Shown: positions 4,254 through 10,795 of the stretch, in pieces
Numbering within the stretch: position 1 is the first letter of the stretch
Layout: every line of letters begins with the position of its first letter
The notes under the pieces: generated by a model
Database searches by the model: none
What the model was told of the DNA's origin: nothing
Seen by the model: the letters and a program-made list of their open reading frames with translations, nothing else
Translations under genes and position numbers: made by a program
Assembly (NCBI GenBank): GCA_964485045.1
Contig: CAZAGO010000019.1
Location: forward strand, 1 to 13,013
Reading direction: 5' to 3'
From: CAZAGO01 sp964485045
Lineage (GTDB): Archaea > Nanobdellota > Nanobdellia > Pacearchaeales > GW2011-AR1
DNA: 13,013 nucleotides

Positions 4254-5060
4254 ATGAAAATCTCTCTAGTTTGTCTTGCAGCAGGAATGTCTAAAAGATT
4301 TGGAGGAGAATTAAAACAAATGGCTAGAGTTGGCCCAAACAATGAAACACTTATAGAGTGTATAATAAATCAAGCCATACCTTCAGGATTTAGTAAAATT
4401 ATTCTAGTTGTAAGAGAAGAAACAAAAGAAAAATTTAAAGAAATTTTCAAGGATAACTATAAGGGAATTCCAGTTTATTATGCATTACAAAGTTTCGATA
4501 AAGAAAAAAGAGATAAACCTTGGGGAACGGGAGATGCTTTATGCTCTGCAAAAGAGTTTATTCAAGAACCATTTGTAATTTGTTCTGGCGACGATCTATC
4601 TGGAGAAAAAGCTTTTGAAATACTCGCCAATCACTTAAAAAACGAAGATGAAGAAGCAACTGTAGCAAAAAAGCTTATTGAAATGCTTCCAAAACAAGGA
4701 CAAGTAAATAGAGGTATATTTTATACAGATAAAAAGAATAGAGTAATTGATTGTAAAGAAATACTTGGAATAAGTCTTGAAAATTTTACTGAAAAAAAAT
4801 TAAAAGAAAATTATTTAGTAAGTATAAGCATATTTGCTCTACACTCAAAAACTCTTGATTTTATTGATGAAAGATTAAAAGAGTTCAAAGAAAAAAATAA
4901 AGATAATAAAGAGATAGAGTTCTATTTAAATTTAGAAATTGCAAAACTAATAAAGGAAGGTAAAATAAAGATGAAATGTTATACTACCGAAGAAGAATGG
5001 ATTGGAATCACAAACAAAGAAGATGAAAAAATAATCAAAGAAAAATTAAAATATAAATAA
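4254..5060 (+). CDS. Sugar-phosphate nucleotidyltransferase family protein (GT-A fold)
   Basis: A 268-aa member of the NTP_transferase family, which joins NTPs to sugar phosphates to give activated sugars. It begins with the signature LAAGMSKRFGG (8-18), followed by K21; GTGDAL (91-96) matches the base/sugar-contacting GTxxAL motif; SGDDLSG (111-117) supplies the metal-binding Asp. The exact sugar and nucleotide cannot be read from the sequence. I chose ATG 4254 rather than ATG 4236: the family starts a few residues before LAAG, and 4254 is at the right distance from the TATA box at 4223-4230, whereas 4236 is only 10 bp from it. Alone on the plus strand, convergent with the 49-aa gene. It could supply sugars for glycosylation of the surface proteins encoded at the right end (inference). 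Confidence 0.93.
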   Translation: MKISLVCLAAGMSKRFGGELKQMARVGPNNETLIECIINQAIPSGFSKIILVVREETKEKFKEIFKDNYKGIPVYYALQSFDKEKRDKPWGTGDALCSAKEFIQEPFVICSGDDLSGEKAFEILANHLKNEDEEATVAKKLIEMLPKQGQVNRGIFYTDKKNRVIDCKEILGISLENFTEKKLKENYLVSISIFALHSKTLDFIDERLKEFKEKNKDNKEIEFYLNLEIAKLIKEGKIKMKCYTTEEEWIGITNKEDEKIIKEKLKYK

Positions 5061-5080
5061 AAATAAAAAAATAAAAAAAG
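5061..5080 (-). terminator. Poly-T terminator of the 49-aa basic protein gene
   Basis: On the minus strand the 20 bp right after the stop codon consist of T7 and T7 tracts separated by single A residues. This is a strong archaeal-type oligo-T terminator, occupying the 25-bp space between the two convergent genes. Confidence 0.6.
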
Positions 5081-5085
5081 TCAGC

Positions 5086-5235
5086 TTACTTCTTTTTCTT
5101 AACAGCCTTCTTTTTTGCTTTTTTCTTTTTTCCGCCTCTAGCCATTTTAGCCTCGCAGACATTTCCCTTACCATCAACATAGTAGAGATATCCTGGCTTT
5201 CTTTTGACCACATTCTTAGCGATTACAGATCCCAT
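5086..5235 (-). CDS. 49-aa lysine-rich small protein (unannotated-size gene)
   Basis: An ORF of 49 codons plus stop. The N-terminal 31 residues look folded (MGSVIAKNVV, then KPGYLYYVDGKGNVCEAKM). The C-terminus MARGGKKKKAKKKAVKKKK is a histone-tail-like run with 13 Lys. Evidence for a real gene: a near-perfect Shine-Dalgarno AGGAGGTG just 4 nt before the ATG, a TATA-like box at 5317-5326, a poly-T terminator directly after the stop, and richer codon use (GGT, GGC, GTC, CTC) than the neighbours, as in highly expressed genes. The polycationic tail suggests binding to DNA, rRNA or the ribosome, but this is inference; I do not know a named family. Confidence 0.85.
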   Translation of the reverse strand: MGSVIAKNVVKRKPGYLYYVDGKGNVCEAKMARGGKKKKAKKKAVKKKK

Positions 5236-5316
5236 TTTCCACCTCCTTTTTCATCAATAACATGCAAAAACTTTCCCCTATTCAAAAGTCTTTACTAAAT
5301 ACCAACGTGAAAACGC

Positions 5317-5326
5317 TATTTAAATT
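5317..5326 (-). promoter_or_regulatory. TATA box of the 49-aa basic protein gene
   Basis: AATTTAAATA on the minus strand predicts transcription from about 5296, giving a leader of about 60 nt before the ATG at 5235. Together with the strong Shine-Dalgarno this contrasts with the leaderless pattern of most neighbours. Confidence 0.45.
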
Positions 5327-5357
5327 TTGCGGAAAAAGAAGATTCTCGTCGAAAATA

Positions 5358-5702
5358 CTACTTAAGAGATTTCACCACTTTAGAATGTTTTTTTGTTAAA
5401 GGAATTTCAATTAAATTAAAAAAACCTTGTTTTGGAGGAGAAACATGAAAAGTAAATGGTTCCACTTTTTTTAAAAACAAAATTTTATTTTTATCGTCGG
5501 TCCAGATAGCAATAAAAGGAAAAAAAACAAATAAAGAGTGTATTGAAAAATAAGTCTTCTTCTTAGATAAGAAAAATAAAATTTTAGCATTTTTCTCTTT
5601 TGAAAACATCAAACCAACTACTTTTTCAAAAAAATTGCATTCAAAACCCTTCAAAAATATCTTTTTCTTTCTTTTAATTAAACCAACTCTTATTTTTTTC
5701 AT
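5358..5702 (-). CDS. DUF192 family protein
   Basis: A 114-aa protein with the DUF192 hallmarks: a CNFFEKVVGLMFS block (residues 22-34, the family's GLM motif), FFLSKKKTYFSIHSLFVFFPFIAIW, where the family has its conserved hydrophobic core with an aromatic followed by M/H-x-x-x, and a closing PFTFHVSPP. DUF192 has no established biochemical role. No clear signal peptide is present, unlike many bacterial members. The ATG lies 29 bp inside the upstream metallopeptidase gene and has GGAGAGGA as Shine-Dalgarno about 9 nt upstream, so the two genes form an overlapping, probably co-translated pair. Phe, Ile and Lys content is extreme, reflecting the AT-rich genome. Confidence 0.85.
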   Translation of the reverse strand: MKKIRVGLIKRKKKIFLKGFECNFFEKVVGLMFSKEKNAKILFFLSKKKTYFSIHSLFVFFPFIAIWTDDKNKILFLKKVEPFTFHVSPPKQGFFNLIEIPLTKKHSKVVKSLK

Positions 5703-6072
5703 CTTTACATGTCCTCTCCAAGTACAAAGAGTATAATTTCTTTATATTTTTTTCATTCACAAAATCATGGTGTTTAAATCCTCCACCAAATCCCTGAGGA
5801 ATATGCATTAACTCGTGTATTATTACTTTTGTTTTATCTTCATCACTAAGATTATCAAATCTTTCTGATAAGAATTCTAAAACATAAAATGCTTTTACTC
5901 CAAGAGCTTTTTGAAGAAGTTTTTCCAAAGAATGACATCTTGCAATCGTTCTCCTAGAAGAAGTTCCATAACTTCTAAAACATTTTATTCTAGTTAAATC
6001 TATATGAGGAAAAAGAATCTTTGAAATTTCTTCTGCTTTTAACTGTAAATCTTCAGCAAATTCATATCTCAT
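5674..6072 (-). CDS. Putative HExxH metallopeptidase (COG4900-like)
   Basis: 132 aa from the preferred start. The zinc-protease motif HELMH is at residues 86-90, followed by a Gly-rich FGGGFK segment and HHD (101-103), which could supply the third ligand. The combination HELMHIP...GGGFKHHDFV resembles the small archaeal predicted metallopeptidases grouped as COG4900. No signal peptide, so probably cytoplasmic; substrate unknown. The frame remains open to an ATG at 6132, adding 20 residues, but the TATA box at 6094-6101 lies inside that extension and 25.5 bp from ATG 6072, so a leaderless start at 6072 is much better supported. Its 3' end overlaps the DUF192 gene by 29 bp. Confidence 0.9.
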   Translation of the reverse strand: MRYEFAEDLQLKAEEISKILFPHIDLTRIKCFRSYGTSSRRTIARCHSLEKLLQKALGVKAFYVLEFLSERFDNLSDEDKTKVIIHELMHIPQGFGGGFKHHDFVNEKNIKKLYSLYLERTCKDEKNKSWFN

Positions 6073-6093
6073 TAAAGAAATAAAACAAAAACC

Positions 6094-6101
6094 TTTATAT
6101 T
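6094..6101. promoter_or_regulatory. Shared symmetric TATA box, metallopeptidase / MBL hydrolase
   Basis: TTTATATT is centred at 6097.5, exactly 25.5 bp from the minus-strand ATG (6072) and 25.5 bp from the plus-strand ATG (6123). A-rich BRE-like stretches lie on both sides (CAAAAACC on the plus strand, TAAAAGA on the minus strand). One TBP site probably serves both leaderless transcripts. Confidence 0.65.
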
Positions 6102-6122
6102 CTTTTAGAATTAAACTTCTTA

Positions 6123-6644
6123 ATGATTTCAAAAATAAAAGAAAACGTATGGAGATTCAAATTTGATAAATTTGGCTCTTATGTATATTTAATAAAAATA
6201 AAAGAAAAAAACATTCTGATAGATACCGGTTCTTTTTTTAACAGAAACCAACTAATCGAAGACCTAAAAAAATTAAATATTTCTTCAGAACAAATAGAAA
6301 CTATTATTTTAACTCATCATCATTTTGACCATACTCAAAATAAAAGCTTATTCAAAAATGCAAAAATATTTGGAAGCAAAAAAGATTTTCCACAAGAAGA
6401 AGTAAAAGATATAAAAAAAATGAATATTAAAGAGTTCAAATTAATTGAAACTCCAGGGCATTCTAAAGGAAGTATATGTATTTTATATAAAGATATTCTT
6501 TTTTCAGGAGATACTCTTTTCCATAGAAACACCATAGGAAGAACAGACTTACCTGGAAGCTCTGAAAAAGAGATGCAAGAGTCTTTAAAAAAACTTAGTG
6601 AAATAAAATTTAAAATTCTCTGCCCAGGACACGGGTGTGAATAA
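6123..6644 (+). CDS. Metallo-beta-lactamase-fold hydrolase (glyoxalase II-like)
   Basis: A 173-aa single-domain MBL protein with a complete dinuclear metal site: HxHxDH at 65-70 (THHHFDHT), H113 (TPGHSKGS), D130 (SGDTLF) and H170 (CPGHG). The segment GRTDLPGSS after the Asp is typical of the glyoxalase II/YcbL-like branch, which hydrolyses thioesters such as S-lactoylglutathione. The true substrate here is unknown, since glutathione is not expected in most archaea. It is shorter than most members, ending right after the final His motif. Leaderless from the shared TATA box. It is convergent with the DUF167 gene, only 2 bp apart. Confidence 0.96.
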   Translation: MISKIKENVWRFKFDKFGSYVYLIKIKEKNILIDTGSFFNRNQLIEDLKKLNISSEQIETIILTHHHFDHTQNKSLFKNAKIFGSKKDFPQEEVKDIKKMNIKEFKLIETPGHSKGSICILYKDILFSGDTLFHRNTIGRTDLPGSSEKEMQESLKKLSEIKFKILCPGHGCE

Positions 6645-6646
6645 AT

Positions 6647-6856
6647 CTAATTAGAAACTTCTATAATCTTCTTTCTAGAACTTAATCCGGATTTAATCTT
6701 AACTTCTGCACCAAAATATTTTTTTAAAAATTTAATAAGCTCTATATTCGCTTTTCCATTCTCTGGAGCAGACTTTAATCTAACAATATATTCTTCTCCT
6801 ACTTTTTGAATATCTTGCTCGCAAGAATTTGGTTTTACTTTTACTCTAATTATCAT
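6647..6856 (-). CDS. DUF167 (YggU-type) protein
   Basis: A 69-aa protein spanning nearly the whole DUF167 domain: an RVKVKPNSCEQ start, the conserved EYIVRLKSAPENGKANIELIKFL centre with the PxxGKAN motif, and VKIKSGLSSRKKIIEV at the end. Structures of the family show a small alpha/beta fold; the function is unknown. The ATG lies 11 bp inside the upstream YkgJ-like gene, so the two form an overlapping unit. In this position it reads like a second cistron expressed by translational coupling. Confidence 0.93.
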   Translation of the reverse strand: MIIRVKVKPNSCEQDIQKVGEEYIVRLKSAPENGKANIELIKFLKKYFGAEVKIKSGLSSRKKIIEVSN

Positions 6857-7220
6857 CTGTAGGAATAAAGTGTTTCCCCTTATTATAAACTTCTTCTATA
6901 TATCTTTCAATATCTTTTAAACTTTTAAAAGTAAATTCTTCTTCGTAATCTTCTTGAAAAACACATTCCTTATGAGAATATTCTCGGCATATTTTAGGCC
7001 TACACTCATAATTAGTACATTTATTATTTTTATCTAAAAATTCACAAGGGGTCAAAAATTCTAAATACCACTTCTTATCTTCATCAATAAAAACGCTTAC
7101 ATTTTTATGACTAACAAACCATTTTATATCTTCAAAATCTTCTACTTCTTCTGGAGTATCAATCTCAACGGCAACATGCTTACAACATTTTGCATCACAA
7201 TCGCCACAACTTTTTTCCAT
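6846..7220 (-). CDS. YkgJ-type cysteine-cluster protein (zinc/iron chelatase family)
   Basis: A 124-aa protein with the cysteine pattern of the YkgJ/UPF0153 family: C5-x2-C8-x3-C12-C13 at the N-terminus, then C59 in TPCEFL, C68 in NNKCTNYE, C73 in ECRPKIC, C78 and C86. The block CTNYECRPKICREY matches the family's C-x-I-Y-x-x-R-P-x-x-C-R-x-F. Members are thought to bind zinc or an iron-sulphur cluster; the role is unclear. The C-terminal tail after residue 90 is acidic and then helical. A TATA-like box (7240-7247) about 24 bp upstream implies a leaderless start. Overlaps DUF167 by 11 bp. Confidence 0.93.
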   Translation of the reverse strand: MEKSCGDCDAKCCKHVAVEIDTPEEVEDFEDIKWFVSHKNVSVFIDEDKKWYLEFLTPCEFLDKNNKCTNYECRPKICREYSHKECVFQEDYEEEFTFKSLKDIERYIEEVYNKGKHFIPTDDN

Positions 7221-7239
7221 TAGAATAATAAAAAAATAA

Positions 7240-7247
7240 GTTTAAAA
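7240..7247 (-). promoter_or_regulatory. TATA-like box of the YkgJ-type gene
   Basis: TTTTAAAC on the minus strand, about 23.5 bp before the ATG at 7220, overlaps the junction with the 70-aa gene's stop codon (7249). Confidence 0.4.
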
Positions 7248-7248
7248 A

Positions 7249-7461
7249 CTATTGTAAAACAACCGCATTTCTTAAAGAATATCCTTTTGCACTCGTAGGC
7301 TCATAAACTAGTTTAATTTTTTTATCCCCTAATTCTCTTATTAAATCATAATATCCTCGAAATTGCCCTCCTAAAATAGGTTTTGCTCCCTCTGGGAGAC
7401 CGTTTTCTAAAAAACGTAAACCTTTTTCTACTTCTTGTATAGGGATAGTTTCAAGATTCAT
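7249..7461 (-). CDS. Unknown 70-aa protein
   Basis: I do not recognise a family. The protein is 70 aa, soluble, with a clearly protein-like composition and several Gly: an N-terminal helix-like part (IPIQEVEKGLRFLENGL), a loop PEGAKPILGGQFRGY, a helix-like YDLIRELG, and two strand-like segments (KIKLVYEP, NAVVLQ). No cysteines and no membrane segment. The pattern could be a small alpha/beta domain. It has its own TATA-like box (7483-7490) about 25 bp before the ATG, so it is probably leaderless. Its stop lies next to the promoter of the YkgJ-type gene. The reality of the gene is supported by the promoter and the coding texture; the function is open. Confidence 0.75.
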   Translation of the reverse strand: MNLETIPIQEVEKGLRFLENGLPEGAKPILGGQFRGYYDLIRELGDKKIKLVYEPTSAKGYSLRNAVVLQ

Positions 7462-7482
7462 AATATAATATTACAAGAAGAA

Positions 7483-7490
7483 TTTAAAAA
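7483..7490 (-). promoter_or_regulatory. TATA-like box of the 70-aa gene
   Basis: TTTTTAAA on the minus strand, about 25.5 bp before the ATG at 7461, implies a leaderless mRNA. It sits just upstream of the YchF-like gene's stop codon at 7505. Confidence 0.45.
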
Positions 7491-7504
7491 GATTATTGTG
7501 ATTT

Positions 7505-8689
7505 TTATCTAGTAACAATCTCTAGAGCGTCTCTATGCTTCAACTCATACGCTTTTCCCAAAGCTCTCTTGCTTCGCGCGTCAATTGCTTTTATAAAATT
7601 ATTTCCGAAATCTGTATGAAGAGCATACGCAAAATCTAAAGCCGTGCTCCTTGGAGGAAGCAAAAAACAATCTGGCAAGATTCTTCCTTTGCTATCTACC
7701 AGTTTATTTGCAGAAGCGGGAAAAATTGCAATATATCCAAGAATATTAAAAACAGCTGTATTAAGAACTGCTTGAACCCCTGTTCCCTCTTCAAACTCTT
7801 CAAGAACATCTTTTTTTATTCTGCCTAGTGCTTCTTTCTGCTTTTCATTCAAATTGCCTATAATTTCAAAAGTTTTTTCTCCAGGAATATATTTTATTAG
7901 ATTTGCTTTTGTAGCCTCGCGAAGCGCAAGTTCTGAATCTGCAGAACAAGGAATAATTTTATAATCCAAATATTTTTCTTTTAGAAGCTTATAATTCTCT
8001 TTTCCATTTTCCATATCAATTTTATTTGCAGCAATTATCATGGGCTTGCTTTCTTTTCTAAGCTCAGAAGCGAATTTTATTAAATGAGATTCTTTCCAAG
8101 AACTAGGTTTTTCTGAAAAGTTAAGTTTTAATAATACTCTTTTAACATGCTCTTCATTTACTTTTAATCCCGAAAATTGCTTCGCAACAGCTTCACTAAA
8201 ATTTAAACCCTCTATTTCTGCTTTTCTTGCAAAACTACTCCAAACTTTCATTAAAAGATTGAGATACCATTTATTCAATTCTTCTTCTAGAACAAGAACA
8301 TCATTGCATGGATTATACCCTTTTGTTATTTTTCCTTCGGCATCAGTTGTTCCAGAAACATCTACTATTTGAATAAAAACATCTGCTTGCCTTAAATCAT
8401 CCAAAAATTTATTTCCAAGCCCTTTCCCTTCAGAAGCTCCAGAAACTAATCCTGCAACATCCATCAAATCAATAGGAACAAACCTATTATGATTAATACA
8501 GAATCCATGAGCAGGCATACATTGAGTATTAAACTCTTTATCAATACAATCTATTTTAACATACCCTATACCTTGATTTGCTTTTATAGTTGTAAAAGGA
8601 TAAGAAGCAATTTCAACTTCTGCAAGAGTTGCCGCTTTAAAGAAAGTACTTTTTCCAACAGAGGGTTTTCCAACGAGTCCAATGAGCAT
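7505..8689 (-). CDS. Archaeal YchF/OLA1-related GTPase with TGS domain
   Basis: A 394-aa P-loop GTPase of the Obg superfamily, translation-associated in this family. G1 GKPSVGKST (7-15), G2-region TTIKANQG (33-40), G3 DVAG (77-80), then GKGLGNKFLDDLRQAD, G4 NKID (222-225) and G5 SADSE (249-253). A TGS domain fills residues about 335-393 (RSTALDFAYALHTDFGNNF). The G4 motif NKID is the GTP-specific form, unlike the variant in ATP-binding bacterial YchF. The insert with C48, C57 and C64 before the G3 motif matches the archaeal subfamily as I know it. An ideal TATA box 26.5 bp upstream gives a leaderless start at 8689. Confidence 0.97.
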   Translation of the reverse strand: MLIGLVGKPSVGKSTFFKAATLAEVEIASYPFTTIKANQGIGYVKIDCIDKEFNTQCMPAHGFCINHNRFVPIDLMDVAGLVSGASEGKGLGNKFLDDLRQADVFIQIVDVSGTTDAEGKITKGYNPCNDVLVLEEELNKWYLNLLMKVWSSFARKAEIEGLNFSEAVAKQFSGLKVNEEHVKRVLLKLNFSEKPSSWKESHLIKFASELRKESKPMIIAANKIDMENGKENYKLLKEKYLDYKIIPCSADSELALREATKANLIKYIPGEKTFEIIGNLNEKQKEALGRIKKDVLEEFEEGTGVQAVLNTAVFNILGYIAIFPASANKLVDSKGRILPDCFLLPPRSTALDFAYALHTDFGNNFIKAIDARSKRALGKAYELKHRDALEIVTR

Positions 8690-8710
8690 TAGAATATCTG
8701 CAAATAGGAA

Positions 8711-8720
8711 TATTTAAAAT
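8711..8720 (-). promoter_or_regulatory. TATA box of the YchF-like GTPase gene
   Basis: ATTTTAAATA on the minus strand (core TTTAAA centred 8715.5) lies 26.5 bp from the ATG at 8689. The start is leaderless; no Shine-Dalgarno is present. Confidence 0.6.
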
Positions 8721-8742
8721 TATTCATAAGAGGTGATTAGAA

Positions 8743-10335
8743 TTAGATAGTCTTAGGAAGATTTAAAGAAAGTTTACTTAATTTCAAAGCCTTTTTTTCC
8801 TCTTCTTCTCTCTTTCTCCTTGCCTCATCTTTTCTTCTCTTTTTAATAAAGAATATCGCAAATATTATTAGTAGAATTAATATTCCTATAAGAATAAGAA
8901 CAATAATCCACATAACAACGGAAACTGTTTCTAATTGAAAAGTATCTGAACTAACTGCAATTTTATCTTCATATATTATTTTAGAATAAAAGACATACCT
9001 TCCCATTGGTATGCCTTCTGGGACTTTTAAAGCAACTTTCTTTACAAAGATATCTTTTTGAATAGTAACATTTTCAACTCTTGAATTATAAACAATATTG
9101 TTAAAATCCATAATTCCATACTCAATAGCAACATTTACCGATGGAACATCACCAATATTTAAGGCTCTAATTTCTGCAGAAGCTAGGCCCCCTGGAAGGA
9201 CGTATTTTTTAAGAGTGGTTGTTTTAGTGTCAAAAAGAGTTGATAATTCTTGAACCTTTATTCCTAAATCTACAGAAGCGCTTATTCTTCCAGAAGTAAA
9301 GGTAATTTTTCCTGTATACAACTCTGCTCTATTCCTAGCAGAAGCATAAACATGGAAATTATAAATTCTAGATTCGCCCGGCCTTAAAACAAAACTTCTC
9401 TCCCCTAATCTAATGAATTGTGAAATGATTTGAGATGAAGACACACTTACCGTTAAATTTGTTTTTCCTTGATTAACCACAGTTACTTCTCTTGGATAAA
9501 GCTTTCCTTTCTCTATATCTATTAGATCAGATTTAGGAAGGACATACAGAATAGACTTTGTTGTTTCGTTCGGAGAAGTAAAATTTCTTCCTCCAATAGC
9601 TCCTCCCCCTCCTCCAGAGCTTCCTCCACCTTCTTCATCTTCATCAGGAGGGCAAATCCCGCAATCTTCAGGACAAGAAGAACATATCTCTCCATTATTA
9701 CAAATTCCATCACCACAATATGGAACTTCTACCTCAGAAAGAGAATATGTTGTCAAAGCGGAATGTTCCAAGTATAATACTTGAAATACAACTGTTCCAC
9801 CAGAATGACTAACAATACTACAAATACTTCCAGGACAAGATACTCCATTTCTTAAAATTTTAGGAGAAGGATAATCTATCCCATAAAAAGTAATTTTTGC
9901 TGAAACATTCAAACTTGAAAGATTTGGAGAACGAACAGAAAGAAGATTTTCAGAAATATTAAGATTAGAATCTATATTTACAACTCTATCATAAAGAGTT
10001 CCTGTAGGGCTATAAGTATCTTTGGTTAAATTAATTTCTTCATCAAAAATAATTCTCCCATATCCAAATCTATCTAAAAGCATATCATCTATTTGCTCTA
10101 ATTCAAAATTACCCAAAGAATAAAAATCGGTAGTTTCTCCATCAAAATTATTTACTAAAACAAATATCTTTTGAGACTCACTTATTCCAAAAGAAATCTC
10201 CGCATCTTTTGAAACGGAATATCCTGTTAGAGATAAATCTTCAAAAAGAGAAGAAACAAAAAAAGAATTAAAAAAGAGGATATTTACAAACAAAAAAATA
10301 AATCTAAACAAGATTAAACCTCTTTTACAATCCAT
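8743..10335 (-). CDS. Large surface protein, Cys motif, Gly linker, C-terminal anchor
   Basis: A 530-aa exported protein of unknown function. Residues 8-30 are a hydrophobic signal or anchor, followed by LTGYS (36-40). An N-terminal domain (about 45-205) is followed by a six-cysteine motif of the CGDGxCxxGExCxxCPxDCGxC type (207-228), then an acidic and Gly/Ser linker (231-250). Residues 255-365 and 366-470 look like two Ig-like or NEW3/CARDB-type beta domains (VTVVNQGKTNLTVSV, LNIGDVPSVNV). A membrane helix spans about 473-497, with a Lys/Arg/Glu-rich cytoplasmic tail (498-530). At least eight N-x-S/T sequons suggest N-glycosylation. A TATA box (10354-10364) sits about 24.5 bp before the ATG. 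Probably a cell-surface component next to similar genes. Confidence 0.92.
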   Translation of the reverse strand: MDCKRGLILFRFIFLFVNILFFNSFFVSSLFEDLSLTGYSVSKDAEISFGISESQKIFVLVNNFDGETTDFYSLGNFELEQIDDMLLDRFGYGRIIFDEEINLTKDTYSPTGTLYDRVVNIDSNLNISENLLSVRSPNLSSLNVSAKITFYGIDYPSPKILRNGVSCPGSICSIVSHSGGTVVFQVLYLEHSALTTYSLSEVEVPYCGDGICNNGEICSSCPEDCGICPPDEDEEGGGSSGGGGGAIGGRNFTSPNETTKSILYVLPKSDLIDIEKGKLYPREVTVVNQGKTNLTVSVSSSQIISQFIRLGERSFVLRPGESRIYNFHVYASARNRAELYTGKITFTSGRISASVDLGIKVQELSTLFDTKTTTLKKYVLPGGLASAEIRALNIGDVPSVNVAIEYGIMDFNNIVYNSRVENVTIQKDIFVKKVALKVPEGIPMGRYVFYSKIIYEDKIAVSSDTFQLETVSVVMWIIVLILIGILILLIIFAIFFIKKRRKDEARRKREEEEKKALKLSKLSLNLPKTI

Positions 10336-10353
10336 TGTTAAAAAAGACCAATT

Positions 10354-10364
10354 TATTTTAAATA
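10354..10364 (-). promoter_or_regulatory. TATA box of the 530-aa surface protein gene
   Basis: TATTTAAAATA on the minus strand, core centred 10359.5, lies 24.5 bp from the ATG at 10335. It falls in the 34-bp gap after the 137-aa gene, so the 530-aa gene can be transcribed alone as well as by read-through. Confidence 0.5.
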
Positions 10365-10369
10365 CCTTT

Positions 10370-10783
10370 CTAGAAAAGGAAAAAATCTTTTTTCAAATAA
10401 ACTTTAAACTTTCCAGAATAATTCCCATACACTGCTGAAACTGGAACAGTTGCAGAAATTAAAATTATTTTTTCTTCATAGGGTTTAATCTTTATTTTTT
10501 CTTCAAAAATAAGAAAACTAGAAATATTCCCTTCAGAATTAAAAAAAGCTACGACTGGAAAAGAATAATTACTTTTTATCATCAAACTACGAGAAGCATT
10601 AAGCCCAGGAGAAACTGTTCCGAAAGAAAGGATATTTCCTGCTTCAAAACCTGCTATCTCTTCAACTTTCAAAAAGATAGGGAATTCTTCCTCTATTAAT
10701 ATAGAAGACATATTAAAAAAAATAAAAAAAGCTAAAAATAAAAGAAAGAATAAAATAAATAATCGTTTTTTAATTAAATCCAT
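10370..10783 (-). CDS. Exported 137-aa protein, single beta domain
   Basis: Unknown function. Residues 7-24 form a hydrophobic N-terminal signal or anchor (LFILFFLLFLAFFIFF). The remaining ~110 residues are beta-rich, with alternating hydrophobics and the turn FGTVSPGLNASRSLMIKSN. This resembles one Ig-like domain of the type seen in archaeal secreted proteins, where a first strand is followed by a conserved G-x-V-x-P-G turn. Sequons NAS, NYS, NIS and NYS point to an extracytoplasmic, possibly glycosylated location. No C-terminal membrane helix, so either anchored by the N-terminus or secreted. It lies 12 bp after the 386-aa surface gene and 34 bp before the 530-aa gene on the same strand, and may be co-transcribed. 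Confidence 0.85.
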   Translation of the reverse strand: MDLIKKRLFILFFLLFLAFFIFFNMSSILIEEEFPIFLKVEEIAGFEAGNILSFGTVSPGLNASRSLMIKSNYSFPVVAFFNSEGNISSFLIFEEKIKIKPYEEKIILISATVPVSAVYGNYSGKFKVYLKKDFFLF

Positions 10784-10795
10784 CTTAAAATATAT

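Noticed and set aside
6335..6535. Minus-strand ORF of 66 codons
   Set aside because: Lies wholly inside the MBL hydrolase gene, whose metal-site motifs are intact on the other strand.
8489..8692. Plus-strand ORF of 67 codons
   Set aside because: Antisense to the GTPase P-loop region; Ser/Asn/Phe-rich shadow without support.
9522..9716. Minus-strand ORF of 64 codons
   Set aside because: Alternative frame of the 530-aa gene over the Cys/Gly linker; Glu/Leu runs are the frame-shifted glycine codons.
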